Under the pieces are notes generated by a model. The model made no database searches. It had not been told where the DNA came from and worked only from the letters and a program-made list of their open reading frames with translations. DNA of 64,000 nucleotides from Thioalkalivibrio sulfidiphilus (GTDB lineage Bacteria > Pseudomonadota > Gammaproteobacteria > Ectothiorhodospirales > Ectothiorhodospiraceae), in assembly GCF_000377945.1 (NCBI RefSeq), contig NZ_KB898934.1:1-64000 (forward strand), written 5' to 3'. Positions 47,072-55,969 of the stretch are shown here, in pieces; the first letter of the stretch is position 1; each line of letters opens with the position of its first letter. A program made the translations under genes and the position numbers.

Positions 47072-48037
47072 TTGCCTGCCGCCACGCCCAGCATCGGGGT
47101 CGTCATGGACCCCATCGCACACATCAACATCAAGAAGGACTCCACCTTCGCCATGCTGCTCGCCGCCCGGCGTCGTGGCTGGCCGGTGTTCTACATGGAA
47201 CAGCAGGACCTGTGGCTGGCCGAAGGACGCGTACACGCCCGCATGCGTGCGCTGGAAGTGCGCGACCAGGCCGGTGACTGGTTCACGCTGGGCGATACCG
47301 TGGAACGGCCCCTGGCCAGCCTGGACGCGGTGCTCATGCGCAAGGACCCGCCCTTCGACATGGAGTATCTCTACAGCACCTACCTGCTGGAGCTGGCGGA
47401 ACGGGAGGGCTGCCTGGTGGTGAACCAGCCCCGGAGCCTGCGGGATGCCAACGAGAAACTGTTCACTGCCTGGTTTCCCCAGTGCTGCCCCGAGACCGTG
47501 GTCAGCCGCGACATGGCCCGGCTGCGCAGCTTCCTGGATGCGCAGCAGGACATCGTGGTCAAGCCCCTGGACGGCATGGGCGGCGCCTCGGTGTTCCGCA
47601 TCCGCCAGGGCGACCCCAACACCGGCGTGATCCTCGAGACCATCACCCAGCATGGCAAGCGCACGGTGATGGCCCAGCGCTTCCTGCCGGAGTACATAGA
47701 GGGCGACAAGCGCATCCTGCTGGTGGACGGCGAGCCGGTGCCCTACGCCCTGGCGCGCATCCCCGCGAGCGGCGAGGCCCGCGCCAACCTGGCCGCCGGC
47801 GGCCGTGGCGAGGGCGTGCCGCTCACCGAACGGGACCGCTGGATCTGCCAGCAGGTGGCGCCGGCGCTGCGGGAACGGGGCCTGCTGTTCGTGGGCCTGG
47901 ACGTGATCGGCGATTATCTCACCGAGATCAATGTCACCAGCCCCACCTGCATCCGGGAACTGGACGCCCAGTTCGGCCTGGACATCGGTGGGCAGCTCAT
48001 GGACGCCATCGCGCGACACCTGGAGGCGCGCCGGTGA
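47072..48037 (+). CDS. gshB: Glutathione synthetase
   Basis: The 321-aa ATP-grasp ligase adds glycine to gamma-glutamylcysteine. It aligns with E. coli GshB from IGVVMDPIAHINIKKDSTFAMLLAA to LTEINVTSPTCIREL, with LMRKDPPFDMEYLYSTYLLE and VKPLDGMGGASVFR in between. TTG at 47072 (LPAATPSIGVVMDP) is preferred because homologues have residues before VMDP and GGAG lies upstream. It overlaps apbE by 4 bp (GTGA). Adjacent to pilG, as in Pseudomonas. Confidence 0.95.
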   Translation: MPAATPSIGVVMDPIAHINIKKDSTFAMLLAARRRGWPVFYMEQQDLWLAEGRVHARMRALEVRDQAGDWFTLGDTVERPLASLDAVLMRKDPPFDMEYLYSTYLLELAEREGCLVVNQPRSLRDANEKLFTAWFPQCCPETVVSRDMARLRSFLDAQQDIVVKPLDGMGGASVFRIRQGDPNTGVILETITQHGKRTVMAQRFLPEYIEGDKRILLVDGEPVPYALARIPASGEARANLAAGGRGEGVPLTERDRWICQQVAPALRERGLLFVGLDVIGDYLTEINVTSPTCIRELDAQFGLDIGGQLMDAIARHLEARR

Positions 48038-49077
48038 TCACCTGGCAGCGGCTGATTCCGTCCGTCCTGATCCTGTTGCTCGCCGCCTGCAGCCCCCGCC
48101 CGGAGGTGCACACCGAGCGGCTGCTGGCCTTCGGTACCGTGGTGGAGCTGAGCATCTACACCCACGACCGGGAGCTGGTCCGGGAGGCGGCAAGGGTGGT
48201 GGGCGAGGACCTGGACTACATGCACCGCGCCTGGCATGCCTGGGAACCGGGCCCCCTGGGGCGCACCAACCAGCTGCTCGCCACGGGCGCGGAATTCTCG
48301 GCCAACCCCTCGGTGCTGCCGCTGATCCTGGAGGGTCAGCGCCTGGAGGCGGACAGCGACGGCCTGTTCAACCCCGCCCTCGGTGCGCTGTTCGCCCTGT
48401 GGGGTTTCCACGGCGATGAGCGTGAAGAACACGCCCCGCCCGATGAGGCCGAGATCCGTGCCCTGCTCGAGACCCGCCCCAGCATGGCGGACATCCGCGT
48501 CGACGGCATCCGCATGCGCAGCGACAACCCGGCGGTGCGCCTGGACCTGGGCGGCTTCGCCAAGGGTTACGGTGTGGACCGGGCCGTGGAGCGCCTCAAG
48601 GAACTGGGCATCGAGCACGCCATCCTCAACGCCGGCGGCGACCTGCGCGCCATCGGCCGCCCGGGCAACCGCCCCTGGCGCATCGGCATCCGCCACCCGG
48701 ACAGCGAGGGGGTGCTGGCCTCCCTGGAGCTTGCCGGCGACGAGAGCGTGTACACCTCCGGCGACTATGAGCGACACTTTATTTATGCAGGCGAACGCTT
48801 CCACCACATCCTCGACCCGCGCACCGGCCGGCCCGCCCGCGAGGCCCGCTCGGTGACCGTGATCCACAGGGATGGCGCCCGGGCAGACGCCGCCGCCACC
48901 GCCCTGTTCGTGGCGGGCCCGGCGCGCTTCGCCGAGATCGCCGCGCGCCTGGGCATCGAACAGGCCATGCTGGTGGATCCGCAGGGCGCGGTGCTCATGA
49001 CCCCTGCCATGGCCGAACGCATCCGCTTCGAACAGCAGCCCGCACCGCCGGTCATCCTCGTGGAGCCGGCCCGATGA
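48034..49077 (+). CDS. apbE: FAD:protein FMN transferase (ApbE), lipoprotein
   Basis: The 347-aa exported flavinyltransferase attaches FMN to Thr/Ser of target proteins such as RnfG or NqrC. The lipobox is LILLLAACSPRPE (Cys about 20). Motifs are RLLAFGTVVELSIYTHDREL, DGLFNPALGALFALWGFHG, RLDLGGFAKGYGVDRAVE, LNAGGDLRAIG and HILDPRTGRPAREARSVTVI. It starts with GTG overlapping gshB and overlaps the next gene by 4 bp. Pseudomonas lacks it at this place, so it was probably inserted into a conserved block with the next two genes. Confidence 0.95.
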   Translation: MITWQRLIPSVLILLLAACSPRPEVHTERLLAFGTVVELSIYTHDRELVREAARVVGEDLDYMHRAWHAWEPGPLGRTNQLLATGAEFSANPSVLPLILEGQRLEADSDGLFNPALGALFALWGFHGDEREEHAPPDEAEIRALLETRPSMADIRVDGIRMRSDNPAVRLDLGGFAKGYGVDRAVERLKELGIEHAILNAGGDLRAIGRPGNRPWRIGIRHPDSEGVLASLELAGDESVYTSGDYERHFIYAGERFHHILDPRTGRPAREARSVTVIHRDGARADAAATALFVAGPARFAEIAARLGIEQAMLVDPQGAVLMTPAMAERIRFEQQPAPPVILVEPAR

Positions 49078-49451
49078 CCCGGGGTGATGGACTGGTGGTG
49101 ATCTGCGCCTGCCTGCTGGTGGGTCTCTCCTACGTCCAGTTCTGGGGCGCACCCGATGCCGGCGACGCGAGCGCGACCCGGGAGGTCCGTATCCTGAGCG
49201 GCGGCACGGAGTTCGCCCGCCTGCCCCTGGACCGGAACGCCCTGGTGGAGGTGCCCGGCCCCGCCGGCATCACCCGCGTGGAGATCGCCGACGGCGCTGC
49301 CCGCTGCGCCGCCTCCCCCGGCAGCCAGGGCATCTGTCAGCGGGCCGGCTGGCTGCGGGAGGCCGGCGACATGGCGGTGAGCCTGCCGAACCGGGTGCTG
49401 ATCGAGATATTGGGTGAGACCAAAGGCCCGTTCGACAGCATCAATTATTGA
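49074..49451 (+). CDS. NusG domain II-containing membrane-anchored protein
   Basis: The 125-aa protein has an N-terminal anchor GLVVICACLLVGLSYVQFW and then a NusG-II beta domain with REVRILSGGTEFARLPLDRN, a Cys pair in ARCAASPGSQGICQRAGW and SLPNRVLIEILG. In several bacteria such proteins are encoded with ApbE and Gx-transporter proteins, and the trio is linked to flavin-based extracytoplasmic electron transfer; from memory the Listeria EetA/EetB pair has these domains. The function here is inferred from context. The ATG overlaps the apbE stop; a family-2 repeat starts at its own stop. Confidence 0.82.
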   Translation: MTRGDGLVVICACLLVGLSYVQFWGAPDAGDASATREVRILSGGTEFARLPLDRNALVEVPGPAGITRVEIADGAARCAASPGSQGICQRAGWLREAGDMAVSLPNRVLIEILGETKGPFDSINY

Positions 49452-49510
49452 AGAAGAGACAAGAGACAAGTGGTCACACTTGCCTCTTGTCTCTTGTATC
49501 TTGTATCTGT
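49450..49510. repeat. Family-2 fold-back element with a minimal core
   Basis: The left arm AAGAAGAGACAAGAGACAAG (49450-49469) and longer right arm (49478-49510, CACTTGCCTCTTGTCTCTTG and on) leave a loop of only about 8 nt. The left arm abuts the stop of the NusG-II gene; the right arm runs to the GTG start of the Gx-transporter gene. Confidence 0.9.
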
Positions 49511-50021
49511 GCTTATATCGACCACCCGCGAAGACCACCTGATCGCCTGGCTGGCGGCCCTGGCCATTGCCATCCATGTGCTGGAGGCGGCGCTGCCAAG
49601 CCCGATCCCCGGGGTCAAACCCGGGCTCGCCAACGTGATCACGGTGCTGGCCCTGCTGCTCTACGGCTGGCGGGTGGCGGTCTGGGTCTCGCTGCTGCGG
49701 GTACTGGCCGGCAGCCTGCTGGTGGGCAGCTTCCTCAGCCCCACCTTCCTGCTGAGTCTGACCGGCGCCCTGGCTAGCCTGGCGGCCCTGGGTCTGGCCA
49801 CGGCCGTCGCGGGCCGGCACCTGAGCGCCCTGGGGCTGTGCGTGCTCGCCGCCCTGGCGCACATGCTGGGCCAGTTCCTGGTGGCCTACACCCTGATCAT
49901 CCCTCACCCGGCCCTGCTCAAGCTGTTGCCCGTTCTGCTCACCGCCGCACTGCTGTTCGGGCTGGCAAGCGGTACAATTGCACGCATGATGTATCCGCAA
50001 CGCCCGCCCGCCGCCCCATGA
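49509..50021 (+). CDS. Gx transporter / heptaprenyl diphosphate synthase component I-like membrane protein
   Basis: The 170-aa protein has about five membrane segments and the family motif SPIPGVKPGLANVITVLALLLYGWR, followed by SLLRVLAGSLLVGSFLSPTFLLSL. It resembles ECF S-components (PF07456). GTG at 49509 (MLISTTREDHLIAW) is preferred; the frame remains open into the repeat arm and an earlier GTG there would add repeat-encoded residues (VTLASCLLYLVS). It overlaps tonB by 4 bp. With ApbE it may handle flavin or quinone precursors; this is inference. Confidence 0.8.
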   Translation: MLISTTREDHLIAWLAALAIAIHVLEAALPSPIPGVKPGLANVITVLALLLYGWRVAVWVSLLRVLAGSLLVGSFLSPTFLLSLTGALASLAALGLATAVAGRHLSALGLCVLAALAHMLGQFLVAYTLIIPHPALLKLLPVLLTAALLFGLASGTIARMMYPQRPPAAP

Positions 50022-50896
50022 GTGTGTCCGCCGCCACCGTCACCCCCAGCGATCGCCTGGGTCTGACCCTGTTCCTGGCCGCGGCGATCCACGGCATCGT
50101 GATCCTGGGCGTGGGTTTCGGTATCGAGTTCTCCGGCCGGGACCGCACCCCGCCCACCCTGGACGTGGTGCTGGTGCAGACCCAGTCGCCCACACCCCCG
50201 GAGCAGACCGAGCGCATCGCCCAGGCGGACCAGCAGGCCAGCGGCCAGGCGGAGGAACCGGATCGGCCCAGCGCCCCGGTGACCGCGCCCCTGCCCCTGC
50301 CCACCGACGGCATGGCCCCCGAACAGGCCACCCCCAGCGCGCCGGATCCCACTCCGGCGGAACAGACCCCGGTGCTGACCCGCGAGCAATCCCCCACCCC
50401 GGCACCCAGCCCGGAGGTGGTCGAGGAGACCCCGGTCCGGGAGCGGGTCACCACCGACCGCCTGGTGGAACGCAGCCTGGAGATGGCCCGGCTGGCCTCG
50501 GAACTGTCCGAGGAGCGCCGCCGTTACGCCCAGCGCCCGCGGGTCCATTACATCGACGCCCTGAGCGCGCGCAGTGCCGTGGAGGCCAGCTACGTGGATG
50601 CCTGGGTGCGCAAGGTGGAGCGGGTGGGCAACCTCAACTACCCGGACGAGGCACGCCGCCGGCGCCTGGATGGCACCCTGATCCTCAACGTGCTGATCAA
50701 CCACGACGGCCAGGTGCTCAACGTGCAGGTGGCCAAGAGCTCCGGGGAACAGGTGCTGGATGATGCCGCCCGGCGCATCGTGGAACTCTCCAGCCCGTTT
50801 TCGCCCTTCCCGGTGGAGATGCGCCAGAAATACGACCAGCTCATGATCACCCGCACCTGGGTGTTCCAGAGCGATGCCCGCGTGCGCATGCGGTAG
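50018..50896 (+). CDS. tonB: TonB-family energy transducer
   Basis: The 292-aa protein has an N-terminal anchor (GLTLFLAAAIHGIVILGVGFGIEF) with the TonB-type His, a long Pro/Glu/Thr-rich periplasmic spacer (about 50-145), a helical segment and a C-terminal TonB domain with VGNLNYPDEARRRRLDGTLILNVLINHDGQVLNV. No exbBD is adjacent. It occupies the tonB slot upstream of yqgE seen in Pseudomonas. Confidence 0.9.
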   Translation: MSVSAATVTPSDRLGLTLFLAAAIHGIVILGVGFGIEFSGRDRTPPTLDVVLVQTQSPTPPEQTERIAQADQQASGQAEEPDRPSAPVTAPLPLPTDGMAPEQATPSAPDPTPAEQTPVLTREQSPTPAPSPEVVEETPVRERVTTDRLVERSLEMARLASELSEERRRYAQRPRVHYIDALSARSAVEASYVDAWVRKVERVGNLNYPDEARRRRLDGTLILNVLINHDGQVLNVQVAKSSGEQVLDDAARRIVELSSPFSPFPVEMRQKYDQLMITRTWVFQSDARVRMR

Positions 50897-50897
50897 G

Positions 50898-50931
50898 TTC
50901 AATTCAACATTCAAGATTCAAGATTCAAAGG
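50898..50931. repeat. Solitary family-3 arm
   Basis: TTCAATTCAACATTCAAGAT and on: five 7-nt units with no complementary partner nearby. Either half an element was lost or a single array arose independently. It starts 2 bp past the tonB stop. Confidence 0.8.
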
Positions 50932-51007
50932 TTCCGTGCGGGGGGCGCCTTGCGGGGGGCAGACCCCAGGCCGGATACTATTCACTCCTTAGCGCACACA
51001 CAGACCC

Positions 51008-51568
51008 ATGACCGCCAGCAGCAATTTCACCAACCAGTTCCTGATCGCCATGCCCGGCCTGGAAGACCCGAACTTCTTCCATTCGGTCACCTACATCTGC
51101 GAGCACAACGAGCAGGGTGCCATGGGCATCGTCATCAACCAGCCCACGGACCTGACCCTGAAGACGGTGCTCGAGCACATGGACATCGAGGCCGACGACA
51201 AGGCCGCCGAGATCCCCGTGTTCCACGGCGGACCGGTGCAGACCGACCGGGGCTTCGTGTTGCACAGCCCCGCGGGCACCTGGTCGTCGAGCATGCAGGT
51301 CTCCGAGGGCGTGCAGGTGACCACCTCCCGGGACATCCTAGAGGCCATGGCCCGGCACGAGGGGCCGGAAGACGTGCTGGTGGCCCTGGGCTATGCCGGC
51401 TGGGGCGCCGGGCAGCTGGAGCAGGAGATCGCCGACAACGCCTGGCTCACCACCCCCGCGGACCTGGACATCCTGTTCCGCCTGCCGCCGGACCAGCGCT
51501 GGCAGGCGGCGGCGGCGCGCCTGGGGGTGGATCTCTCGCTGATCAGCGGCGATGCCGGACATGCTTGA
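51008..51568 (+). CDS. yqgE: UPF0301 protein YqgE/AlgH
   Basis: The 186-aa protein begins with the family signature [54 protein letters not shown] and the [14 protein letters not shown] motif are also diagnostic. AlgH affects alginate expression in Pseudomonas but its biochemistry is unresolved. Conserved upstream of ruvX. Confidence 0.95.
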   Translation: MTASSNFTNQFLIAMPGLEDPNFFHSVTYICEHNEQGAMGIVINQPTDLTLKTVLEHMDIEADDKAAEIPVFHGGPVQTDRGFVLHSPAGTWSSSMQVSEGVQVTTSRDILEAMARHEGPEDVLVALGYAGWGAGQLEQEIADNAWLTTPADLDILFRLPPDQRWQAAAARLGVDLSLISGDAGHA

Positions 51569-51570
51569 AG

Positions 51571-51597
51571 GCAGTGGCAAGTGGCAAGTGGCAAGGG
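51571..51597. repeat. Solitary family-1 arm forming the ruvX start
   Basis: GCAGTGGCAAGTGGCAAGTG and on: three GTGGCAA units followed by GGGAAA, the usual arm-core transition, but no complementary arm follows. One GTG unit is used as the ruvX start codon. Confidence 0.85.
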
Positions 51598-52039
51598 AAA
51601 TACGGCGCTGGGGCTGGACTATGGTGGCCGGCGCATCGGGGTGGCTGTGGGCAGCCGGGAGAGCGGGTCGGGGTCGCCGCTGGGGGTGGTGGTCAACCGG
51701 GATGACGGGCCTGACTGGGCGGCGCTGGACCGCTGGGTGAGGGAATGGCGGCCGGATGTGCTGGTGGTGGGACAGCCGGTGAACCTGGACGGCACGCCCC
51801 ACCCGCTCGCACCCCGCATCCAGCGCTTCTGCGAACAGCTCACGGAACGGTACACACTGCCCGTGGCCCGGGTGGATGAACGCTTGAGCTCCTTCGACGC
51901 CGAGGAACGGCTGCGCGAGGCACGCGCCAGCGGCCGGCGCGGCCGCAAGGTGCAGAAGGGCGACGTCGACGCCCTGTCCGCCGCCATCCTGCTGGAAAAC
52001 TGGTTTTCTGAACACCTCGGGAACACGACCCATGAATGA
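51581..52039 (+). CDS. ruvX: RuvX/YqgF pre-16S rRNA nuclease
   Basis: The 152-aa RNase H-fold nuclease matures the 5' end of 16S rRNA. Catalytic acids are in [15 protein letters not shown] (Asp about 13), [11 protein letters not shown] (Glu) and [17 protein letters not shown] (Asp). The start GTG and residues MASGKG are encoded by a family-1 arm (GTG GCA AGT GGC AAG GGA), with GAAGG upstream. Without it no start codon precedes the essential first strand, so the repeat has become part of the gene. It overlaps pyrR by 8 bp. Confidence 0.95.
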   Translation: MASGKGNTALGLDYGGRRIGVAVGSRESGSGSPLGVVVNRDDGPDWAALDRWVREWRPDVLVVGQPVNLDGTPHPLAPRIQRFCEQLTERYTLPVARVDERLSSFDAEERLREARASGRRGRKVQKGDVDALSAAILLENWFSEHLGNTTHE

Positions 52040-52541
52040 AGACATCCAGGCCCTGCTCGATGCCATGGCCGAGGCGCTCAAGCAGCGCCTCGACGCCCGC
52101 GGCACCCCGGACCCGGTCATGGTGGGTATCCACACCGGCGGCGTGTGGGTGGCCGAGGCCCTGCACCGGCGTCTGGCCCTGGGCCAGCCCCTGGGCCAGC
52201 TGGACATCTCCTTCTACCGGGATGATTTCAGCCGCATCGGCATGCACCCCCAGGTCAAGCCCTCGAACCTGCCCTTTTCCGTGGACGACCGGCACATCAT
52301 CCTGGTGGACGACGTGCTGTTCACCGGGCGCACCATCCGCGCCGCCCTCAACGAGATCTTCGATTTCGGCCGGCCCGCCTCGGTGACCCTGGCCGTGCTG
52401 GTGGAGCGGGACGGCCGCGAACTGCCCATCGAGGCCCAGGTGGTGGGCAAGCACCTGAGCCTGCGCCCGGACCAGCAGGTCAAGCTGCGCGGGCCGGATC
52501 CGCTGCGTCTCGAGATCGTCAGCACCGGAGGTGACCAGTGA
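52032..52541 (+). CDS. pyrR: PyrR bifunctional regulator / uracil phosphoribosyltransferase
   Basis: The 169-aa phosphoribosyltransferase-fold protein has the PRPP loop [19 protein letters not shown] and [11 protein letters not shown]. In Bacillus PyrR binds pyr mRNA; in pseudomonads a pyrR of this kind heads pyrB-pyrC' and is implicated in pyr regulation. No PyrR-binding attenuator is evident upstream, as the gene overlaps ruvX. It overlaps pyrB by 4 bp (GTGA). Confidence 0.95.
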   Translation: MNEDIQALLDAMAEALKQRLDARGTPDPVMVGIHTGGVWVAEALHRRLALGQPLGQLDISFYRDDFSRIGMHPQVKPSNLPFSVDDRHIILVDDVLFTGRTIRAALNEIFDFGRPASVTLAVLVERDGRELPIEAQVVGKHLSLRPDQQVKLRGPDPLRLEIVSTGGDQ

Positions 52542-53548
52542 GCGAGGCGCTTTCCAGCACCCGGGCCATCCCGGCGGCCGGCCCCCTGCCCTCCAGCCTG
52601 CAGTTCAACGAGGAGGGGCGCCTGCGTCACCTGCTCACCATCGAGGGCCTGCCCCAAACCCTGATCACCGAGATCCTGGACACGGCGGAGTCCTTCGCCA
52701 GCATGAATGCCCAGGCGGTGAAGAAGGTGCCGCTGCTGCGCGGCAAGACCGTGGTGAACCTGTTCTTCGAGGCCAGCACCCGCACCCGCACCACCTTTGA
52801 ACTGGCCGCCAAGCGCCTGTCCGCGGACGTGCTCAACATGAACATCTCCACCTCCGCCACCACCAAGGGCGAGAGCCTCCTGGACACCCTGCGCAACCTG
52901 GAGGCCATGTACGTGGACATGTTCGTGGTGCGCCACGAATCCAGCGGCGCGGCGCACTTCTTCGCCCGCCACGTGGCCCCCCACGTGTCGGTGCTCAATG
53001 CCGGCGACGGGCGCCACGCCCATCCCACCCAGGCGCTGCTGGACATGTTCACCATCCGACGCCACAAGCAGGACTTCACGCGCCTGCGGGTGGCCATCGT
53101 GGGCGACATCCTGCATTCCCGGGTGGCCCGCTCCCAGATCCACGCCCTGAACATCCTCAACACCGGGGAGATCCGCGTGATCGCGCCCCAGTCCCTGCTG
53201 CCGGCCCAGGTGGAATCCCTGGGCGTGCACGTCTACAACGACATCCGCCAGGGTCTCAAGGACGTGGACGTGATCATCATGCTCAGGCTGCAGCGCGAGC
53301 GCATGGAGTCGGGCCTGCTGCCCTCGGAACACGAGTTCTTCCAGCTCTATGGCCTGACCCAGGAACGTCTGGCCCTGGCCCATCCCGACTGCATCGTCAT
53401 GCATCCGGGCCCGGCCAACCGCGGCGTGGAGATCGACTCCCGGGTGGCGGACGGGCCCCGTTCCGTGATCCTGGAACAGGTGACCTACGGCATCGCCGTG
53501 CGCATGGCGGTGATGTCCATGATCATGGGCGGGAGCGTGACCCCATGA
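52538..53548 (+). CDS. pyrB: Aspartate carbamoyltransferase catalytic subunit
   Basis: The 336-aa enzyme is the first committed step of pyrimidine synthesis. Motifs are [19 protein letters not shown] (carbamoyl phosphate site), [17 protein letters not shown] and [14 protein letters not shown]. The start is GTG within the pyrR stop overlap, and there is an N-terminal extension of about 30 residues. No pyrI exists; enzymes of this class form a dodecamer with the inactive dihydroorotase encoded next. Confidence 0.97.
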   Translation: MSEALSSTRAIPAAGPLPSSLQFNEEGRLRHLLTIEGLPQTLITEILDTAESFASMNAQAVKKVPLLRGKTVVNLFFEASTRTRTTFELAAKRLSADVLNMNISTSATTKGESLLDTLRNLEAMYVDMFVVRHESSGAAHFFARHVAPHVSVLNAGDGRHAHPTQALLDMFTIRRHKQDFTRLRVAIVGDILHSRVARSQIHALNILNTGEIRVIAPQSLLPAQVESLGVHVYNDIRQGLKDVDVIIMLRLQRERMESGLLPSEHEFFQLYGLTQERLALAHPDCIVMHPGPANRGVEIDSRVADGPRSVILEQVTYGIAVRMAVMSMIMGGSVTP

Positions 53549-54828
53549 GGCTCCTCATCGAGAACGCACACCTGCTGGATCCGGCCCAGGGCATCGACCG
53601 GGTCACGGACATCTACATCCAGAAAGAGAACGTCGTCGCCCTGGGCGAGGCACCCAGGGACTTCGAGCCCCAGCGGCGCATCGACGCCGCCGGCCGCCTG
53701 GTCATCCCCGGCGTGGTGGACATGGCGGCGCGCCTGCGCGAGCCCGGCCAGGAACACAAGGCCACCGTGGCCTCCGAGACCCGGGCCGCGGCAAGCAGCG
53801 GCATCACCACCCTGGTCTGCCCGCCGGACACCAACCCGCCGGTGGACTCCCCGGCGGAGGTGGAACTGATCACCCGTCGCGCCAAGCAGGCCTGCGGCGT
53901 GCGCGTGCATGCCCTGGGCGCGCTCAGCGCGGGGCTGGCCGGCGAACAGCTCTCGGAGATGGCGGCACTCAAGCGCGCCGGCGTGCTGGGCGTGAGCCAG
54001 GCGCTCAAGCCCATGGCCAGTCACCTGCTGCTGCGCCGGGCCATGGAGTACGCCGCGAGCCACGGGCTCACGGTGTTCCTGCATCCCATCGACTGGTCCC
54101 TCAACGCCAAGGGCTGCGTGCACGAAGGCCCGGTGGGCACGCGCCTCGGCCTGCCCGGCATCCCGGCGGCCGCCGAGACCGCCGCCCTGGGCACCATCCT
54201 CGCGCTCACGGAACAGACCGGCGCGCGGGTGCATCTGTGCCGCCTGTCCACCGCCCGGGGCGCGCAGATGCTCGCCCGCGCACGCCACGACGGACTGCCC
54301 ATCAGCGCCGACGTGGCCGCCCACCAGTTGTTCCTCACGGACATGGACGTGGCGGACTTCAACAGCCTGTGCCACGTGATGCCGCCCCTGCGCAGCCAGC
54401 GTGACCGGGAGGGACTGCGCCAGGCGGTGGCCGACGGCGCCATCTCCGTGATCTGCTCCGACCACCAGCCCCACGAGGCGGATGCGAAACTCGCGCCCTT
54501 CGCCCAGACCCTGCCCGGCATCTCGTCCCTGGAGACCCTGCTGCCGCTGACCCTGCGGCTGGCGGAGGAAGGGGTGCTGAGCCGCGCCGAGGCCGTGCGC
54601 CGCATCACCGCCAACCCCGCCGCCATCCTGGGACTGCCCGTGGGCACCCTGGCGCCGGGCCACCGGGCGGACCTGTGCATCATCGATACCGAGGCGATCT
54701 ACCGGCCCGAGGCGGAGTCCTGGCTCAGCCAAGGCCGCAACAGTCCGTTCTTCGGCTGGGAATTCGCCGGCCGGGTCACGCATACCCTGGTGGCCGGACG
54801 GGTTGTCTTTGAGCAGACAGGCCGATAA
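53545..54828 (+). CDS. pyrC': Dihydroorotase-like protein PyrC' (predicted inactive)
   Basis: The 427-aa amidohydrolase-fold protein overlaps pyrB by 4 bp. The metal site expected as Asp-x-His-x-His is here [11 protein letters not shown], with Ala61 and Arg63 in place of both His, and the later DHAPH-type motif reads SDHQPH. The protein is thus very likely non-catalytic, like Pseudomonas PyrC', which is needed structurally for ATCase assembly. The overall fold motifs ([39 protein letters not shown]) are kept. A true dihydroorotase must be encoded elsewhere. Confidence 0.93.
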   Translation: MRLLIENAHLLDPAQGIDRVTDIYIQKENVVALGEAPRDFEPQRRIDAAGRLVIPGVVDMAARLREPGQEHKATVASETRAAASSGITTLVCPPDTNPPVDSPAEVELITRRAKQACGVRVHALGALSAGLAGEQLSEMAALKRAGVLGVSQALKPMASHLLLRRAMEYAASHGLTVFLHPIDWSLNAKGCVHEGPVGTRLGLPGIPAAAETAALGTILALTEQTGARVHLCRLSTARGAQMLARARHDGLPISADVAAHQLFLTDMDVADFNSLCHVMPPLRSQRDREGLRQAVADGAISVICSDHQPHEADAKLAPFAQTLPGISSLETLLPLTLRLAEEGVLSRAEAVRRITANPAAILGLPVGTLAPGHRADLCIIDTEAIYRPEAESWLSQGRNSPFFGWEFAGRVTHTLVAGRVVFEQTGR

Positions 54829-54831
54829 ACA

Positions 54832-54960
54832 GCTTGCCGCAGAGACGCAGAGGCGCAGAGAAAAACATGTTTGGGTAAATGCGGCGGGGCACAGCAGCGG
54901 ATGAACCGACTTTTCCAGTCTGCGGCAGTTCTCCGCGCCTCAGCGTCTCTGCGGCAAACC
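54832..54960. repeat. Family-4 fold-back element between pyrC' and the PyrK-like gene
   Basis: The left arm (54832-54865, GCTTGCCGCAGAGACGCAGA and on) and right arm (54929-54960, ending GTCTCTGCGGCAAACC) are complementary with 8-nt units CGCAGAGG and CGCAGAGA. The 63-bp core differs completely from the family-4 copies flanking trpC, so only arms are conserved between distant copies. Confidence 0.92.
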
Positions 54961-54994
54961 CTAAACCACGCAGATCACATCGGAATCAAGAAAC

Positions 54995-55864
54995 ATGCAT
55001 AAACCCCACCGCGGCACCATCTATGTGGAGGATGCCAAGGTCCTCGCCCACGAGGCCTTCGCCGGCGAACAGTACATCATGCGGGTGCAGGCGCCGCGCT
55101 GCGCCGAGAAGGCCCAGCCGGGCAGTTTCGCGCACCTGCAGTGCGATCCCATGCTGCCCATGCGTCGCCCCCTGTCCATCATGCGCACCGATCCGCGTGC
55201 CGGCTGGGTGGAGTTTCTCTACAAGGCGGTGGGGGAAGGCACCCGGCTGCTGTCACGCCGCAAGCTGGGCGAGACGATCAGCGTGATGGGTCCCATCGGC
55301 AAGCCCTTCCAGCCCCATGGCGACCGGCCGCTGACCCTGCTGCTGGGCGGTGGCGTGGGCATCCCGCCCATGGTGTTCCTGGCCTCCAGCCTGCGCAGCA
55401 ACCCGGTCTACCAGCCCCTGGTGATCATGGGCTCCGAAGTGCCCTTCCCGTTCAAGCCGCGCCCCTCGGAGATCCTGGTGCCGGGCATGCCCGAGGGGGT
55501 GATCGCCACCATGCCGCTGCTGGAGGACTGGGGTGTAGCCTGCCGGCTCACCAGCGGCGCCGGGTTCCCCGGCTGCCATGAGGGCTACGTCACCGACCTG
55601 GCCCGGCTGTGGCTGGACACCCTGAGCGAGGAGAAGCGCCGCCAGGTGGAGATCTTCGCCTGCGGCCCCCACCCCATGCTGGCGGCCTGCGCCCGGCTGG
55701 CCGAGCAGTACCGCATCCCCTGCCAGGTGTCCCTGGAAGAGTTCATGGCCTGTGCCGTGGGCGGTTGCGCCGGCTGCGTGGTGGAGGTGAAGACGGATCA
55801 GGGCCCCGCCATGAAGCGCGTGTGCGTGGACGGGCCGGTGTTTGACGCGAAGACGGTGTTTTGA
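54995..55864 (+). CDS. PyrK-like dihydroorotate dehydrogenase electron-transfer subunit
   Basis: The 289-aa ferredoxin-reductase-type flavoprotein has the FAD region MRRPLSIMRTDP, an NAD-binding stretch LLLGGGVGIPPMVFLASSL, FACGPHPMLAA and a C-terminal [2Fe-2S] motif with Cys spacing C-x4-C-x2-C-x12-C in EEFMACAVGGCAGCVVEVKTD. These match PyrK of type 1B dihydroorotate dehydrogenases; proximity to pyrB-pyrC' supports a pyrimidine link. No pyrD lies beside it and many relatives serve other oxidoreductases. Its TGA stop begins a family-6 arm. Confidence 0.82.
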   Translation: MHKPHRGTIYVEDAKVLAHEAFAGEQYIMRVQAPRCAEKAQPGSFAHLQCDPMLPMRRPLSIMRTDPRAGWVEFLYKAVGEGTRLLSRRKLGETISVMGPIGKPFQPHGDRPLTLLLGGGVGIPPMVFLASSLRSNPVYQPLVIMGSEVPFPFKPRPSEILVPGMPEGVIATMPLLEDWGVACRLTSGAGFPGCHEGYVTDLARLWLDTLSEEKRRQVEIFACGPHPMLAACARLAEQYRIPCQVSLEEFMACAVGGCAGCVVEVKTDQGPAMKRVCVDGPVFDAKTVF

Positions 55865-55969
55865 AGTGGGAAGCGAGAATTGAAGTGAGAAGTGAGAAGT
55901 GGGAATTGGGAAGTGCGAAGGTAAGGCCTTTCAATATTCACACTTCCAGATTCACACTTCGTACTTCAG
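55862..55969. repeat. Family-6 fold-back element between the PyrK-like gene and pilU1
   Basis: The left arm (55862-55921, TGAAGTGGGAAGCGAGAATT and on) has about eight 7-nt units; the right arm (55938-55969) has about four. The left edge TGA is the stop of the PyrK-like gene, and the right edge touches the TAA of pilU1 on the other strand, so it fills the gap between convergent genes exactly. Confidence 0.9.
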
